Below, one piece after another: positions 28,804 through 43,603 of a stretch of 64,000 nt of DNA; within the stretch, counting starts at the first letter, position 1; each line of letters starts with the position of its first letter. The position numbers were made by a program, and so were the translations under genes. The DNA comes from Paramecium tetraurelia (lineage: Eukaryota; Ciliophora; Oligohymenophorea; Peniculida; Parameciidae): assembly GCF_000165425.1 (NCBI RefSeq), contig NW_001799014.1, forward strand, positions 8,240-72,239. The letters run 5' to 3'. The notes beneath the pieces are model-generated. The model made no database searches, had not been told where the DNA came from, and saw nothing but the letters and a program-made list of their open reading frames with translations.

Positions 28804-29706
28804 TCACAAATATGTTTTTTCTTTCATTTCAACTTTAATCCCATCGAAAATAATGATAGATGTAGTTCTCGTGCCTCTCTTTTATCCTATTTTCGTCGTA
28901 TACTCTGGGATAAAGAATTATGACTCTTCAGGAAAAGCCTTGAAAAAGAGTTCATTGCTAACGAATCTTTCTTAAGCCAATTAAAATAGCTTTTCAAATA
29001 GGAGATCTATGTCTTGTTCACTTTCTATTATCTACTCAAATTTATTTTAAGCAATTTTTTCCTTTTCTATTTAATTCTCTCCGATGTTACTAAAACTGCA
29101 AGCGGTTCCACTTTTATTTACTTTTTTAAATGAATCTGATGTAGATGATAATACATAGTACTCCTGGTTAATTATATTCCCCACAAATAAATTAAATCCC
29201 ATATATTATTCCTTCTTTAATTATGCTTGCATTAATTTACTCTTAGTTAAATCGCTATCATCATGACTTTTATTATCTATCTGATAGGTGCATTTGAGAT
29301 GTTAACCTTAAAGTTGGAAATCGAATTGCTGAGGCAGTTCTATGCTAAATTTCTACAATAAATCGACTATTAATTGTCCCCTTGATTTAAGTGTAGGATA
29401 TAAGAATTTCATGAGGTTTGGATAGGACATCCTGATTTGGTTTCTAATTTGCGATATTTTCTAAGAAAAGGAAACAGAAAATAGGTGGTTTTTGTTAGTT
29501 AGAAATACAATCATTCCATTGGTAATATTGAATCCAAGCCATGTTCCTGATTGTAGTTTGTCTTGTCCTGCAACTATGATGTTATTTCCATCATTGAGGA
29601 TGATTTTCAATTGATCAGTGGGTCTTTTAGAGTATTCTTCTCTATTGAAAAGCAATATAAATCTGAATTTTCCTTTGGGATTAATATAATAAAGTGCAAT
29701 GCACAT
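28804..29706 (-). CDS. TANGO2/NRDE-family protein, 300 aa
   Basis: A single exon of 301 codons. I chose the start MCIALYYINPKGK because family members begin with Met-Cys, an Ntn-hydrolase-like N-terminus; an in-frame ATG eight codons upstream is also possible. Motifs in order are FILLFNREEYSKRP (like LAANRDEF..RP), GTWLGFN, LTNKNH, MGFNLFVGNI, and the C-terminal RTTSIIIFDG matching the family's RTNTIIL. TANGO2 proteins are linked to lipid and coenzyme metabolism in mitochondria and ER; their chemistry is not settled. Several TAA/TAG codons inside are read as Gln. Confidence 0.9.
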
Positions 29707-29954
29707 TAAATAATTTTTAACAATTATCAAGATAATAATTGTGCCTGATAAATGAACAATTCTAAATAGATCTTATAAATTCTTTTAGAAATTGTTTTAT
29801 TCCTAATAATCTTTTTTTTTTTTACAATATTTTAAATCCCTATTCAGAATTATTAAAGAATTTGTATATACATAGGTTTGCAAGATTCCCAAGGTCCTTA
29901 TAGTAATAATATGGACATCCGATGAAAGAAGGATGATATCATTTTTATTTGATT

Positions 29955-30527
29955 TCATAAATCATATTATTCGGTCAGGGATGGGAAATGCTAGTTTCTT
30001 TGGCAAAATGAATCCAAATAATCTTCAATAATGAACATCTCTGTATCAACACGGCATGAAAGATTTGGTAGTAAGTCTATAACTTCGTTTGTATACTCAC
30101 GGTCATTTTGGGTTCGGTAGGACAATATAATCTTGTGGGATTCTGCAATGAAGAATTAAAAAAGAGTTCTCAATTACTGTCATTAGCTAGCAATGTTATT
30201 TAATGTAAGCCCAGTTCGTTTTTGTCGATCTTCATCTTGTATCCACACTTCACTATGAATCCCTTATAATCATTCAAAAAATACAGCCTCTTTACTATTT
30301 CAGAGCCATTCATCAGATGCAATAAGTCTTGATATCAAAAATAGCATACTTAATTTATTTTTATTGCAGAGCCAAATGACTATATTTTCTGTGTGTGGTA
30401 CAATAGTGATGACTCCATTGAATGATATTTTTTTATCAGATACTAGAGTTACTTCTACTTCCTCAAGTCCGAAATAACAATTCGCTGAAATCACACTCAG
30501 AGCTACAATTAAAAGGAATTGATTCAT
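29955..30527 (-). CDS. Short secreted or ER-lumenal protein, 171 aa, possibly a decaying gene
   Basis: Starts with a clear signal peptide (MNQFLLIVALSVISANC). Two introns, 30328-30349 (22 nt, ends CAAG) and 30143-30177 (35 nt, ends GCAG), give a frame of 172 codons. The sequence has beta-strand-like repeats (IVIWLCNKNKLNLLHLMNG, FIVKCGYKMKIDKNE) reminiscent of a propeller blade. Just before and beyond the stop, another minus frame holds a similar piece (PKKLAFPIPDRI, then NDIILLSSDVHIITI, about 29,995-29,830), interrupted by TGA. This suggests the gene was once longer and has lost its frame. An ER propeller protein such as the EMC1 type is only a guess. Confidence 0.45.
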
Positions 30528-30576
30528 AAAGATTTTAATTATATGTAAATAAATTTGATATAGGAATTCACTTCCA

Positions 30577-33500
30577 TCATTGTTTAATTAATGGTAATTA
30601 AAGTTTTTGTGTTTCTATAGACGTGTTGATGATAGATTGTTCTAAGCCTGCTAATTGGGTTTCCTCTTGAGACGAATTGAATGGATATTTTAGAATCTAA
30701 GGCAGAATGGATGAAGATTCATCATTTCTTAAAAATTGCTATACTTAATCCTAACGATATAGATATAATTACTCTGAGTTCTTAATCAGTCAAATTATAA
30801 GTCTTAATCTCTTTGATTAATTATTGCAGATCCAATTATCCTTTATCCCTTTTCAGAACTGTGTCAGATTTTCTGATTTTTTGAATTTCCTTCCCTTAGT
30901 GATATTACTAAAACGGAGTCAATTTCGGAGCTGAGATCTGCTTCTGTATCTTATTCTTCTCTATGTACAGAGGAACTTCATCATCCGATGGCTAAAACTC
31001 AATAGACTCGCCATTATTTAAAGAAGCAATTTCTTTCTGCAAAATATCTAATGCTTTCTGCATATTTGACAGGTGAGAGATGAGGTTTGCCCTTTATTCT
31101 CTAAGTTCGTTACAAGACTTAACTAGATTAGTGTTCTCCTTTTAAACTCTGATAATGAGACTGGTTTTATCCTCATCTGCAGCTTTGCTAGTTCTAGTGA
31201 TTGTGTTGATCTTTTTACTTAGGAAATCCCTTTGTCTAAGCATCTCTTCTCTGATGGCAGTTTCTGTGTTCTTTTCGATCTCAGCATAAATGGAATCTTC
31301 ATTAACATCACCCTTATTAATCTTACCATTAATGAAATGCTATTTATGAACATTCTTTAGCATATCTTTAAAATCAGTTATTTCAGGATCAGCCAATACT
31401 TTGAATATATCATTTTCTATTTCTTGAACTTCCCCTCTTTTAGAGAATAAGGAATCTCTCTTAATTAGATATTGATTTTTTAATTCCTTGATTTTATTAG
31501 AAGTATCTTCTATTAAATTCTCTAAATTCTTTTCAGCTTCCGCTTCGTCAGTCAATTCCTAGTACATAATCTTGACATTCTAATCTAAATCGGATAGATG
31601 TTCTTAAAGAGGTGCTTTCTGTTCCTACAAGGATTGCAAACGATATGAATTGACATTCTTAAAATTTTATAGATGACCGTTTTTATTTCTATAGTTTTTT
31701 ATTTCCTTCTCCTTCTAAAAGATTTGTCTTTCTCTTTCCTTTAATTGATTTTTCTTCTCTTAATTTATTAATTTAAAATTATCTTTTTCTTTGTTAATTA
31801 AATCTTTTTAAGTTCTTGTTTCTCTTATCATATTTTCTAATTCTTGTTTCCTCAATTAATATCTATCACACTCTTTTTTAAATTTGGTATTACTGGATCT
31901 TATTTTTTCACTTTTGTCTAACAATTCCTTTAATTTAATTAGTTTCTTCTCCTTCTATTCATTTATCAATTATTCAAATTCTTTTTCAGTTTCTTTGAAC
32001 ACTTCCAAATACTTCTTCTCATCCAATTCAAATGATTCCTTGGATGATTGAAATCTTGAAAATAAATCATTAAATTTAGTATCCTGATCATTCTTGATAT
32101 TGGTTCTAATAGATTCTAAATGAGCCTTCTTCTACTCGTATTCTCTTTGATTCTCCTCATTGGTGAATTGCAACCTCTATTTGACTTCATCATTCTTCTG
32201 ATACAATTGCAGGAGATCCTTTTCAGTCTTTTCTTAAATTTAGTGTGACTCTATTTGATACTTTTTCCTCAAATCAATTAAATCGATATCCAAATTTTTG
32301 TTTCTCGTATCCTTGGCTTCCATTATTTATGATAGCTCTTCTTTGTACCTGGCAATCTAATGCTAATATTGTTATTCTAATTCCTTCTCTTACTTTTGGT
32401 ACTTCTAAGTAATATCTTACTTTTAATCCTCCTGATCACTCTTTTAATTAGAAATCCTAAAGTCTAATTCTTTGATTAGATCCTTCTTCATCTCAATGCT
32501 GTTCTTACTTACAAAGGCTAGTATGCTAAAGCTGTATAGATTGGAGACAATCAACCCTTTGGAATTAACTCTCTATCCTTTTTAAGTTTCTTGAGGTGTC
32601 ATGTCCTTCCCATCGTACCACTCCTTGACCTTGCAAATCTGAATCGACCCATCTTCAGCTCCAGTGATGAGGAACTGTTGATCCGAAGACATTCTAATTT
32701 ATGTTATTGGTCCCTGATGCAACTGGAATTCAAACATCTCCTGATCATCTTTGAACTACGTAAAAGGCCACAGATACAATCTCACCTTACCACAATTGGT
32801 TCCAAATGCAATCATATCCAGGAATCTGAGGATTTACACACACACATATTGGCAGGGATAAATATCCATTTCATAATATAGGTTCTACCCCTTCTCGTTA
32901 AAGATTCTGACCTTGCTATCCGAATAGCTTCCAACGAGGAAATCATACTCAGTGTCATAAGTCTAACAAAACCCTTTGTGTAATTTGAATGAATGATCAA
33001 CCAACCTGGTCTGATTGAACACCATCACCAATCCCTAACTACAAGTGGAGATGAGAGTGTTGTCACACCATTCTAATGATGCAATCGAGCCCATATGACC
33101 AGATATTGTTTGCATCAATCGATATGTGTATGGATCATAAATTAGGATCTGATTCTGAGAGCCAACAGCCAGTTGATTCCCTCCTGGAGTATACTTAACC
33201 ACACTGCATTGCTTTAAGGACTCATAATAAACTTGTTTGAGTTCATCATGGAGAACAAAATAAAACTTGAGTCCTTCTCGATATCCGATTGCACATTGAA
33301 ATGCCATTGGATGCAAGGCCATGCATTAAGGGACCTCATGTAGAGTGGAGGAATAGAGACACTTGAATTTACCTTCTTCGTAAGTGAATTCCCATACTTT
33401 GAACACTCTCTCTTCAGACAAAACACAAATGATGGGTTTAGATGGAGAGGAGTCGATGTTCAATATTTTACTTTTGTGAACTCCCTGTGGGAAGAGCTGT

Positions 33501-34670
33501 TCAAAGGGATCTCTAAAGGCGGAATTGATGTAATCGACAAACCCGAGATTGAAGAGGTAGATCTCGCAATTGATTTCTTCATTTTCGGTTTGTCTAGTCT
33601 TGTGTTATGCAGTAATGGAAATATAGGAGTCATCTTTTCCAACATGAATATAAACTATCTTTTGGAGGTTAGTAATATTTAAAGTGTATTGTTTTCTGTA
33701 TTCGATTATGCCTTTGTGTGCTTCATACATCGCTATGATGGGTTTGTTTTCAAATCCCACCACAACTCCTTCTGAGTAGGCAGCAATCACAGTCGGGATC
33801 TCATTCAAGTCAGCAGGGATGTTGGCTGAGTTGATTATTTTGTTTTTGCGATAGAAGTACAAAATTCCTTTTTTATTCATGAGGAATATTTTTCTTAATT
33901 TATAAGACGTATTGATTACTTGTTGGATTGGACTACGTGAGTGATCACGCCCTCGTAATCCAAGAAAACGTCATCTAATTGCTTTTCAGTTGGATTGAAT
34001 TTCCACAATTTCAATACGTTCGGTCCGAATGTACCAAACTATTCGAAATCCTTATAGGTTCCAAATAAGCCAACATAGTTTTCGCCCACATCACTGTAAG
34101 TAATGAGTTATTCAGTGTTGGTTTTGAATACACTGATGTATGAGGTGTCATGAGAGTTGATATTGCTGCAAAGAGTGATAGTATATTTGGCAGTGTGAAG
34201 AAAGGCGATATCCTTGACTTGAGTTCCAAAGGGGAGATGCTAATGGAGCAGAGTGAAGGATTTGCGATTGGTTTTATAGATTCTAACAGTTGCATAATTT
34301 TTGATAGTACTCTTCAGTCCCAGTCCTACAGAGAGTATCATCTTATCATTCACACAATGATTCATCACTACAACCTGAAATTAAGTTGCACATATTTACA
34401 TCCTCTTCATCCTTGGGTCGCAATAAGAATTACTGCTTCTTCTTGTTGATATCGTAGAGCACCAGGTGATGACCATTCAGATAAACCAACGAGTCTTCTT
34501 GGTAAATGAACGATTGGATTCTTTGCTTCAAACTAAACGATATCCATCATGCACAAATACCCTATGGAGTAATGTAAGTTCAATGTGATGCCATTGTAGA
34601 TCTTATTGACTTGATACATCTTTCGGGGAATCTATTGTTAGGATTGAGCAATTTACAGTTTTTCTGCCAT
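30577..34670 (-). CDS. CFAP57: CFAP57/WDR65-like axonemal protein: WD repeats plus coiled coil, 1330 aa
   Basis: Five exons; introns 34533-34560 (28 nt), 34375-34399 (25, ends TCAG), 33894-33919 (26, ends TAAG) and 30751-30772 (22). The sum is exactly 1331 codons. Residues 1 to about 670 form WD40-type propellers: HYSIGLKQRIQSFIYQED, VLKLWKFNPTEKQLDDVF, CMALHPMAFQCAIGY, LMQTISGHMGSIASLEW, FLITGAEDGSIQICKVKEW. The rest is a long Lys/Glu coiled coil. Domain order, the ALHP..FQ.AIGY phrase and length (vertebrate CFAP57 about 1250 aa) fit CFAP57, a radial-spoke/inner-arm-associated protein needed for ciliary beating. The start MAEKLQIAQ is the first ATG in frame. Confidence 0.85.
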
Positions 34671-35104
34671 TCACCATAACATATTCTTCTTCCATCATTT
34701 ATTTATAATAATTATATATAAATTGATAACAAATTTACATATTACTTCAATAACCAATATTACAAACTGAGTGTTAGTAGGAACTGACATAAATAGATTT
34801 AGAGTATTTCTATTTGAAGTCAAAACTATTGTGATTTAATTAAATAAGGGAGAATTCAAAACTATTCTGTTTAGGTAATCCTAGAATATATCTATCTCAA
34901 CACTAAAAGACTATAAATAATGTAACTAAAATAAACTGAATTATTGTTGGCATACTCTTCATATGTGATGTAAAATAATAATGTCAAAAATTATAACAAA
35001 TATTTAACTTAAAGTTAAATGATTGTAATTTTATATAATTTAAAATAGAATCTACAATTATTAAAAATATATTAATATACTTTTTATAATTTCAACAACA
35101 CACA
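34671..35104. other. Intergenic interval, nothing seen
   Basis: 434 AT-rich bases between the 5' end of the CFAP57-like gene and the 3' end of the eIF3L gene. It should contain the CFAP57 promoter. No reading frame of note. Confidence 0.5.
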
Positions 35105-36753
35105 TCACAAATTCTTACTCAACTCTTAGATGTTTTTCTCAAGACTTGCATTCATCTAAGCTAATTAATTGATGAAGTCTCTCTATACAGAATTAAATTT
35201 TAAATATACCTAGTTTACTTGAACTTCCTTGACATGGATTATATTGTTCTTAATCTCAATTTCCAACAATTTAGATTTCTACCAAAATTTGCTAAGAATA
35301 GTTGATTCAAAGGAATTTTCATTTAATGCGACACTGTTTCTGTCAATATACAATTAAACATATTTCTAGGGTAGCAACTAAATTGATATCGAATTTATCG
35401 TACCTTATTGAAATGCTCAAATGTTATTTGATTGTAGAGACTCAATACTTGTTCAACATCATTAATTCTCTTGGCCTCCAAGATTTCCTTCAATAACTTG
35501 TCCTTCACTTCTATGATGGTTTCATTGGGATTAAGTTCCTATTCAGTTTGGAACTCTTTGATGTTCTTGATTGTGTTGATAATCTTTGGACAAGATTGCA
35601 AAAAGACTTCTCCAATGAGTTATTGATCATACTTCAATATTTTTTCGTATTTTTCAAATAATTTGTTCCTGCTCTCCTTTAAAAGTGTGATAATGTTGTC
35701 TTCAAGTTCAGGGTAAAATATAGATGTAACAGCCAACAATGCCAATATTTTCTCATGCTATTTGATTAAACTATCATATTGATAGGATTTTGTATATAAC
35801 TATTTATATTTATTGAAGTAATTAACAATCAAGGTTAAGGTAAGATTGGCTTTCTTGTATTCTTTATTCAACAAGAAGCAGAATCCTGCATAGCTGAACA
35901 ATGATTAATAGGCTCCACCTGATTTGCTGTAAATAATCAATTCCGAGTGTTGAATTTATGACAACATAGTGTAAGCTGCATTAAAATTACCAGACATCAC
36001 TTGCAATTTGGCTGTGGCTAAATAGGAATAATAGGCCAAGTATTGGAAAGTGTTTTAGACTGCACTATTTCGTTGAGAATAGAATGCCTCTAAGGTTTTG
36101 AGTATCTCTTCCAGATTCCAATAGTCCTGTATGTTTTTCACTTGAGTAATTTCGTCGTTCTTCAATAGTTTTCTCCATCTGGAGGACACATAAAATTGAT
36201 ATACATATTCATCCAAAATGTCCCAAATCCAACTTGGAGGGAGGGGAAGATCAATGTTTTGCCTAATTCAGCATGTTGTATACTTTTATTGGAGTGCTGC
36301 AAAGAGCAATTAGTAATTTTGCCATGACTCTATTGAAGTTTGCAAATTGAATTGTTGTTGCACACTTTAGAATGCATGTCTATAGCAACTCTCATTGAAG
36401 AGCAATTTGGTAATCGAGTCAAATTCGTCATTGAAAGCCTCTTCCAAACTTTCAGCCAATGGGAATAGGGTGTCCTGTTTGATGTGATATGAATTTGATA
36501 CCTTATAAAGTGTATTGCAATAAATTTTATTGAAAATTGTATCATACAATTCAAGAGACACAGCCAATGTTTGCACTCGTTGTTGAGGACTGCTTATCTT
36601 GGTTCTGAGATTCTTTTCCAAAGATTGCATGAATTGATAGGCAGCTTTTTTCTTTTGATCATCATCTACAACGACTTTCTCTGATTCAGTTGATTGCTTA
36701 AGATTATAATTAGGAAAGTCGTCTAAATTGGATGGAAGTTCTTGTTCGTACAT
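35105..36753 (-). CDS. EIF3L: Translation initiation factor eIF3 subunit L, 524 aa
   Basis: Introns 36263-36283 (21 nt), 35378-35403 (26) and 35183-35209 (27) leave 525 codons. Diagnostic stretches are IFNKIYCNTLYK, LPLPPSWIWDILDEYVYQF (vertebrate eIF3L has LPNQWLWDIIDEFIYQF), a helical TPR/PCI region with YAGFCFLLNKEYKKANLTL, and a C-terminal PCI winged-helix with KYVQLYIDRNSVALNE. eIF3L is part of the eIF3 scaffold on the 40S ribosome. The 27-nt intron is the least certain, as it is stop-free and a multiple of three; without it the protein would be nine residues longer. Its start lies 51 bases from the stop of the upstream TBC gene on the same strand. Confidence 0.93.
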
Positions 36754-36804
36754 TAAAAATTAATTATAATTTATAATTATTTGTTAAATATATATGTTGT
36801 TCAT

Positions 36805-38612
36805 TCACTTTTGAACAAATTAAGTAGCAAAAGCAATGCTACTAATACTTTATCTAGCCACTCTAAATTTTTGTTAAACCTATTCATTCTTAGTTTCAGG
36901 AAATAAATTTAATTCCCCACTAATCTTCCTAGGCTCTGCAGGCTGTTATTACTTCATCATATAAACAGCCTATTTATAGAATCCATCATAGCCTTGTTCA
37001 CTCAAACGAGGCATGTATCTATTCATTGTCACAGATCTTCCTCGACCATTGTCTTACTCAATCGTGTTCTCTATAAACTCCTCCTCCTCCTCTTCTTCAT
37101 CCTCATTACTTTATATTTCTGAGTTTAAGTCTTGATGCACCAACAAAGTAGACCGATATAAATATTTATCATTCTCATCTAAGTCGTTGTTCTAACAAAT
37201 ATGGAACTGCCTTCCAAGGAGTACTTAAGGTCCCTACTCTTTCTATTTCCTCTTCTTGGGACTAGATGCTGTACTGCTACACACACTACTGGAATCATCA
37301 TATCTATCCCAATAGTCATTGATCACTCTGCAAGGTTCCTTCTAGGAATAAACAAAGAAGGAGAATGACCTTTTGAGAGTTTTATTCAAATGCATAACTT
37401 GATTACAAACAGTCCACTGGGGATTGCATGTCACTCTTCCCAAACTAGGTGACTCATTTCCAAGACTCTACTCATGTTCTTTCTCCAGAATCTTTCTAAA
37501 CATGTCTCTGGCTTCAAACAGAGGCTTTTTCTTTATTTAGATTTGATTCACTATAAATCTGAATTCCTGAATGTTGTTGTATTCTTTGAGATTCTTCTTA
37601 AAGAACTCCAATAGATCTCCGAAATCTGAAAACTTCATCAATTCTTTCTCAAAAATAAACAAGATTGCAATTCCTGATGCTATCAATGCTCTATTTCCTT
37701 GCACCATCACTCTCAACCAGATTTCTTTAACTATGTCAAAATGCAGATTTGGAGTAAACAAACAGACAAACCATTGTATGGCATAAAAGTTAGCTTCCAA
37801 GTAGATCTCTTTGAAATGCTGGAGTAATTCAGGCACGTAGATCTTGCTGAAATACTCCAGGATTTTGGTGTCTACCATGACACTTATCATGTTTGTATAA
37901 TAATCCAATGGCATTATCTCCTCGATCAATGAACTCAATGCCCAAAAGGTCTATTAATCTAGGTATGATTATTTACGTCCTCCTCTGAAAATTTCAATTT
38001 ATTTACCAAAAAGTGCGTAATGAAATTTAAACCTTGACAATAGGAGACAAATGGATTTCTAATAGAATATGCGACTAAAATCCTTTCTATTTTGGCTTCG
38101 TATTCATGATTCCTCTCATAAACTCTCTCGTTATTCTGAATTCTCAAAGAGGGGGACACAGTTCTTACAACATCCTCTAATTTTATTTTGCCAAAAATAC
38201 CAGTTAGATAGTTTGAAAATAAGACTGTGGATAGTCATTTCTCAGTTTGATGACTTAATCATACACATCAGGATTTTAAACTCTCTTTGTTCTTGCCCCA
38301 GACAACTCCAATAATACCCTAAGTCTTGAAAACAAAGTAGTACCAATTGTAGTTCATTTCATGCAATTCACCCTATAGGATTATCTTCTTGAGAGTCTTT
38401 CGCAATTCTGTCGAGTAACAAAGTGTCTTGAAATGCTGTTTAAGATACTTGTGTTAAGATTTATCATTCTATAATACCTGATTGATTTGCTCCTTAATCA
38501 AAGTGATGTCCTTTTCGGGAGTTCTTGCATTATGGTTGTATCTCCTCAGCTCGAGAGTTGTGAGGCATTAACATAATTTCTCGTACACTTGCACTCTTCC
38601 ATTATTCTTCAT
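36805..38612 (-). CDS. TBC-domain Rab GTPase-activating protein
   Basis: The frame opens at MKNNGRVQVYEKL. After an unresolved spliced stretch it shows the TBC core: KLEDVVRT (the IxxDxxRT arginine-finger motif), ERILVAYSIRNPFVSYCQG (YxQG glutamine-finger motif), FITHFLV, TFWALSSLIEEIMPLDYYT, and FYAIQWFVCLFTPNLHFDI. One intron, 37951-37976 (26 nt), is clear. Three in-frame TGA codons at 38235-38270 must be removed by one or more introns there; I could not choose between a longer single intron and a set that would skip the RT motif. The C-terminal 220 residues are acidic and low-complexity. TBC proteins switch off Rab GTPases in membrane traffic; the Rab partner cannot be told. Confidence 0.82.
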
Positions 38613-38719
38613 ATTTTATATTAATCAATATTTATTGCGAAACATAAATTTATTACATAAAATATAAACATCGAAAATCATCAAAATTATAATAAATATG
38701 AGAAAAATAAATATTTTTA

Positions 38720-39133
38720 ATGCTTAAATTGCACAAAAGGGAAGAACTCAAAGAGGTTCTCTCAAGGAGATCCTCCCTACACCATGAACTCTCGAAGCTT
38801 TAGAGGAGTGCCCTAATGCAATTGAATAATCACACAACCCAAGAACTCTAATCTAACCAAAAAGCCCCTGGAGGAAGTCCTGCCCACATTAGAATCAACC
38901 TCCAACAATTCGCTCTTCCCAAAATTCAACACACCACCAAAGTCATTACCAACAAATACATCGGAGAGTACAATAATATGTTAGGCATAATTACAAGCAA
39001 ACACTAAATTCCTTCAAGAGATTGCACCTAAAGAAGTGCTTCTTAGTATCATAATCCTGAACAATTTATTGAAAACTAGAATTATGTCATCAATTAATTT
39101 ATTCGTCCTCGAAAATTGGGAAGCTTTCGATGA
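38720..39133 (+). CDS. Unrecognised basic protein, 137 aa
   Basis: A single open frame from MLKLHKREEL to TGA, 138 codons, with coding-like composition (more G+C than the flanks) and no introns. It is Lys/Arg/Gln/Ser-rich with a helical N-terminus (EELKEVLSRRSSLHHELSKL), a central FALPKIQHTT stretch, and a C-terminus FIRPRKLGSF. No membrane segment, signal peptide or known motif is visible. It is divergent from the TBC gene by 107 bases. Probably a lineage-specific protein; function unknown. Confidence 0.6.
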
Positions 39134-39380
39134 ATTCTATATTTATTGTTTTATTCTAGTTTAGTTTGTTATAAAAATAAAAATTGTTGTTAAATTCATT
39201 TATTCATTTAATTATTTTAAAAATACAGTACATTATTAACATCACGTGGATTTGAGTTTTTTAATCTAATTATTGCATATTCACACTGTGTAATATACAT
39301 TAATAATTATTAAATTATAATAATTCTCACAAAACCCTATGATTTCATAAACATAAACAATTAATCAAACAACTCACACA

Positions 39381-39690
39381 ATGTTGCATCTCAATAATAG
39401 TCAGCCACAAGAGACATAGTAACAACAACAACAGAAAGAAACAAAAAAGAGGAGATCTGTTCAATGGACTGAAGATACTGTTGACAACGAAGACCTTGGA
39501 AGACTCAAATCAAATAGTATGTTTATAAATACATTTAGTTTGTTGTATTTATCATAAGCCACATGCTGAAGAATCGGAGAGTTCAGATACTTGCACAAGT
39601 GACGATGAGATCAATGCCATAGAAAGAGATAAATAATCAAAATTGAGACACAAGATGAAATGTTCCAAACTAAATAAGAAGTGTTGCTGA
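39381..39690 (+). CDS. PPP1R11: Protein phosphatase 1 inhibitor-3 (PPP1R11/YPI1 family), 95 aa
   Basis: Two exons with a 22-nt intron (39517-39538, GTATGT...TTAG). The protein has the family core RRSVQWTEDTVDNEDLG followed, across the splice, by SNICCIYHKPHAEES. This matches KVEWTSDTVDNE...SKCCCIYEKPR of inhibitor-3: a PP1-binding KVxW-like motif (SVQW) and the Cys-rich CCIY box. An acidic Ser-rich stretch (ESESSDTCTSDDE) and a Lys/Cys tail follow. Inhibitor-3 binds and restrains PP1 catalytic subunits, largely in the nucleus. The splice joins conserved residues exactly, which supports it strongly. Confidence 0.92.
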
Positions 39691-39737
39691 TATTTCTTAT
39701 TCAAATTTATTCTATATATATATATATAATTTAATTT

Positions 39738-40429
39738 ATGCTTAAGTCCATTACAGAATTGTATGATCAAAATTTGTCCAAATTTATGCAATCTAATCAA
39801 AATTTAGAAAGCAAATCAAATATTACTTACAATGTAGTTCTGTTGATGACCAATAAAAGGGTTTTATCAGAAGTGATGCCAAGCAGAGTTGCCAAACTTC
39901 TCAAAAACATCTGAAAATTACTCGAAGTCATAACATCAGCCCTAGCATTGGATAATACAATGTATCCTACAAATGTCTTGACACTCATCGATATGAAGTC
40001 AATTTCGGCAGTCCCAGAAGTGTTCGTAAACCTATTGAAGAGATGCCGATGACCATGAGGGCGAGTCCTGTTAACAACCATATGAAATAGCATTCAATAA
40101 AGGGAGGAACTGACTTTGAAAAATAAGTGAGCAGAGAATAGATGTATTTAACTAGAGGATGGCTTAAGTTCGATAAGAGTATGCGTGCACCCAAGAGAAC
40201 ATTGGAAGAAAAATTGCATAAACTTGAAGTTGGACAAGAAGCTTTATTGAAATTTCCATCAATTGAAGTCAAGGAGAATCCGTAATTATAAATGAAAGTT
40301 ACTCATTTACCTTATGATTATGAAAAGATCAGATAAATTAGCAGACAATACCTGTATAAATATATTAATCCTTATTCAAGACAAAAATACCACATCAAAG
40401 AATCAGCTCTCCGATTTTACAGCCCTTGA
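39738..40429 (+). CDS. Unrecognised ciliate protein, 221 aa, possibly axonemal
   Basis: Starts 47 bases after the PPP1R11 gene. Two exons with a 26-nt intron (39834-39859, GTAGTT...AAAG) give 222 codons. The sequence contains ISPSIGQYNVSYKCLD, which resembles the P-G-x-Y repeats of sperm-tail (SHIPPO/STPG) proteins but occurs once only. The C-terminal half is basic and Pro/Tyr-rich (YLYKYINPYSRQKYH). No membrane segment. It may be a microtubule-associated small protein; this is inference from one motif. Confidence 0.6.
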
Positions 40430-40929
40430 TTTTTATTCTTATTTACATCAAAGTACTTAATGTATTTAAATTTATTGGATTATTAAATTTTGAAGATTAT
40501 CTATATTTCATACCATTATTAAATTGTGGGAATCCATGTATTATTCTAAATCATAATTTATATTATTCATGAGAGAATGAATAATTAAGTTCATAGATTC
40601 ATGATGGATAGACATTTAAGTAATCATAATAGTTTAGAATATTTATAATTATGATTAACAATATATATATATATGGATTATTAAGTTATATAATAAGAAT
40701 GATGAATTAATATGGGAACAACAACTTAAAAAAGGGAAATTCAACATTAAAATTAAATTAAGTTAGATAATAAGCAATAAAGTAAGAATAACTATTGAAA
40801 TAATATTTTATTAATATAATGAAGATAAAATATTATTATGCAACTTTAAACTAGTTTAAAAAGTCATATACTTGTCCATAATTTCAAAAATTTTGATAGA
40901 AGAATAAAAATAATATATTTAAAATAAAA
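40430..40929. other. Convergent intergenic spacer, nothing seen
   Basis: 500 very AT-rich bases between the stops of two convergent genes, with a short AT-dinucleotide run near 40,660-40,674. No coding frame recognised. Confidence 0.5.
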
Positions 40930-43408
<2,479 letters not shown>

Positions 43409-43603
43409 TTCAGCCTTAATTAATTATAAATTATATATATAAATAATGCAATCCTTATAATACTTAATTCCCTACAAATTCCAATGTGCTACATATCTAT
43501 TTTCAACACCAATAGTCCAGAGTGTTTTAAATTATACTTAATTTTAATAATATATCAGATAAATATATTTTACTAAATACTCTTCAATACATATTTTACA
43601 TTT

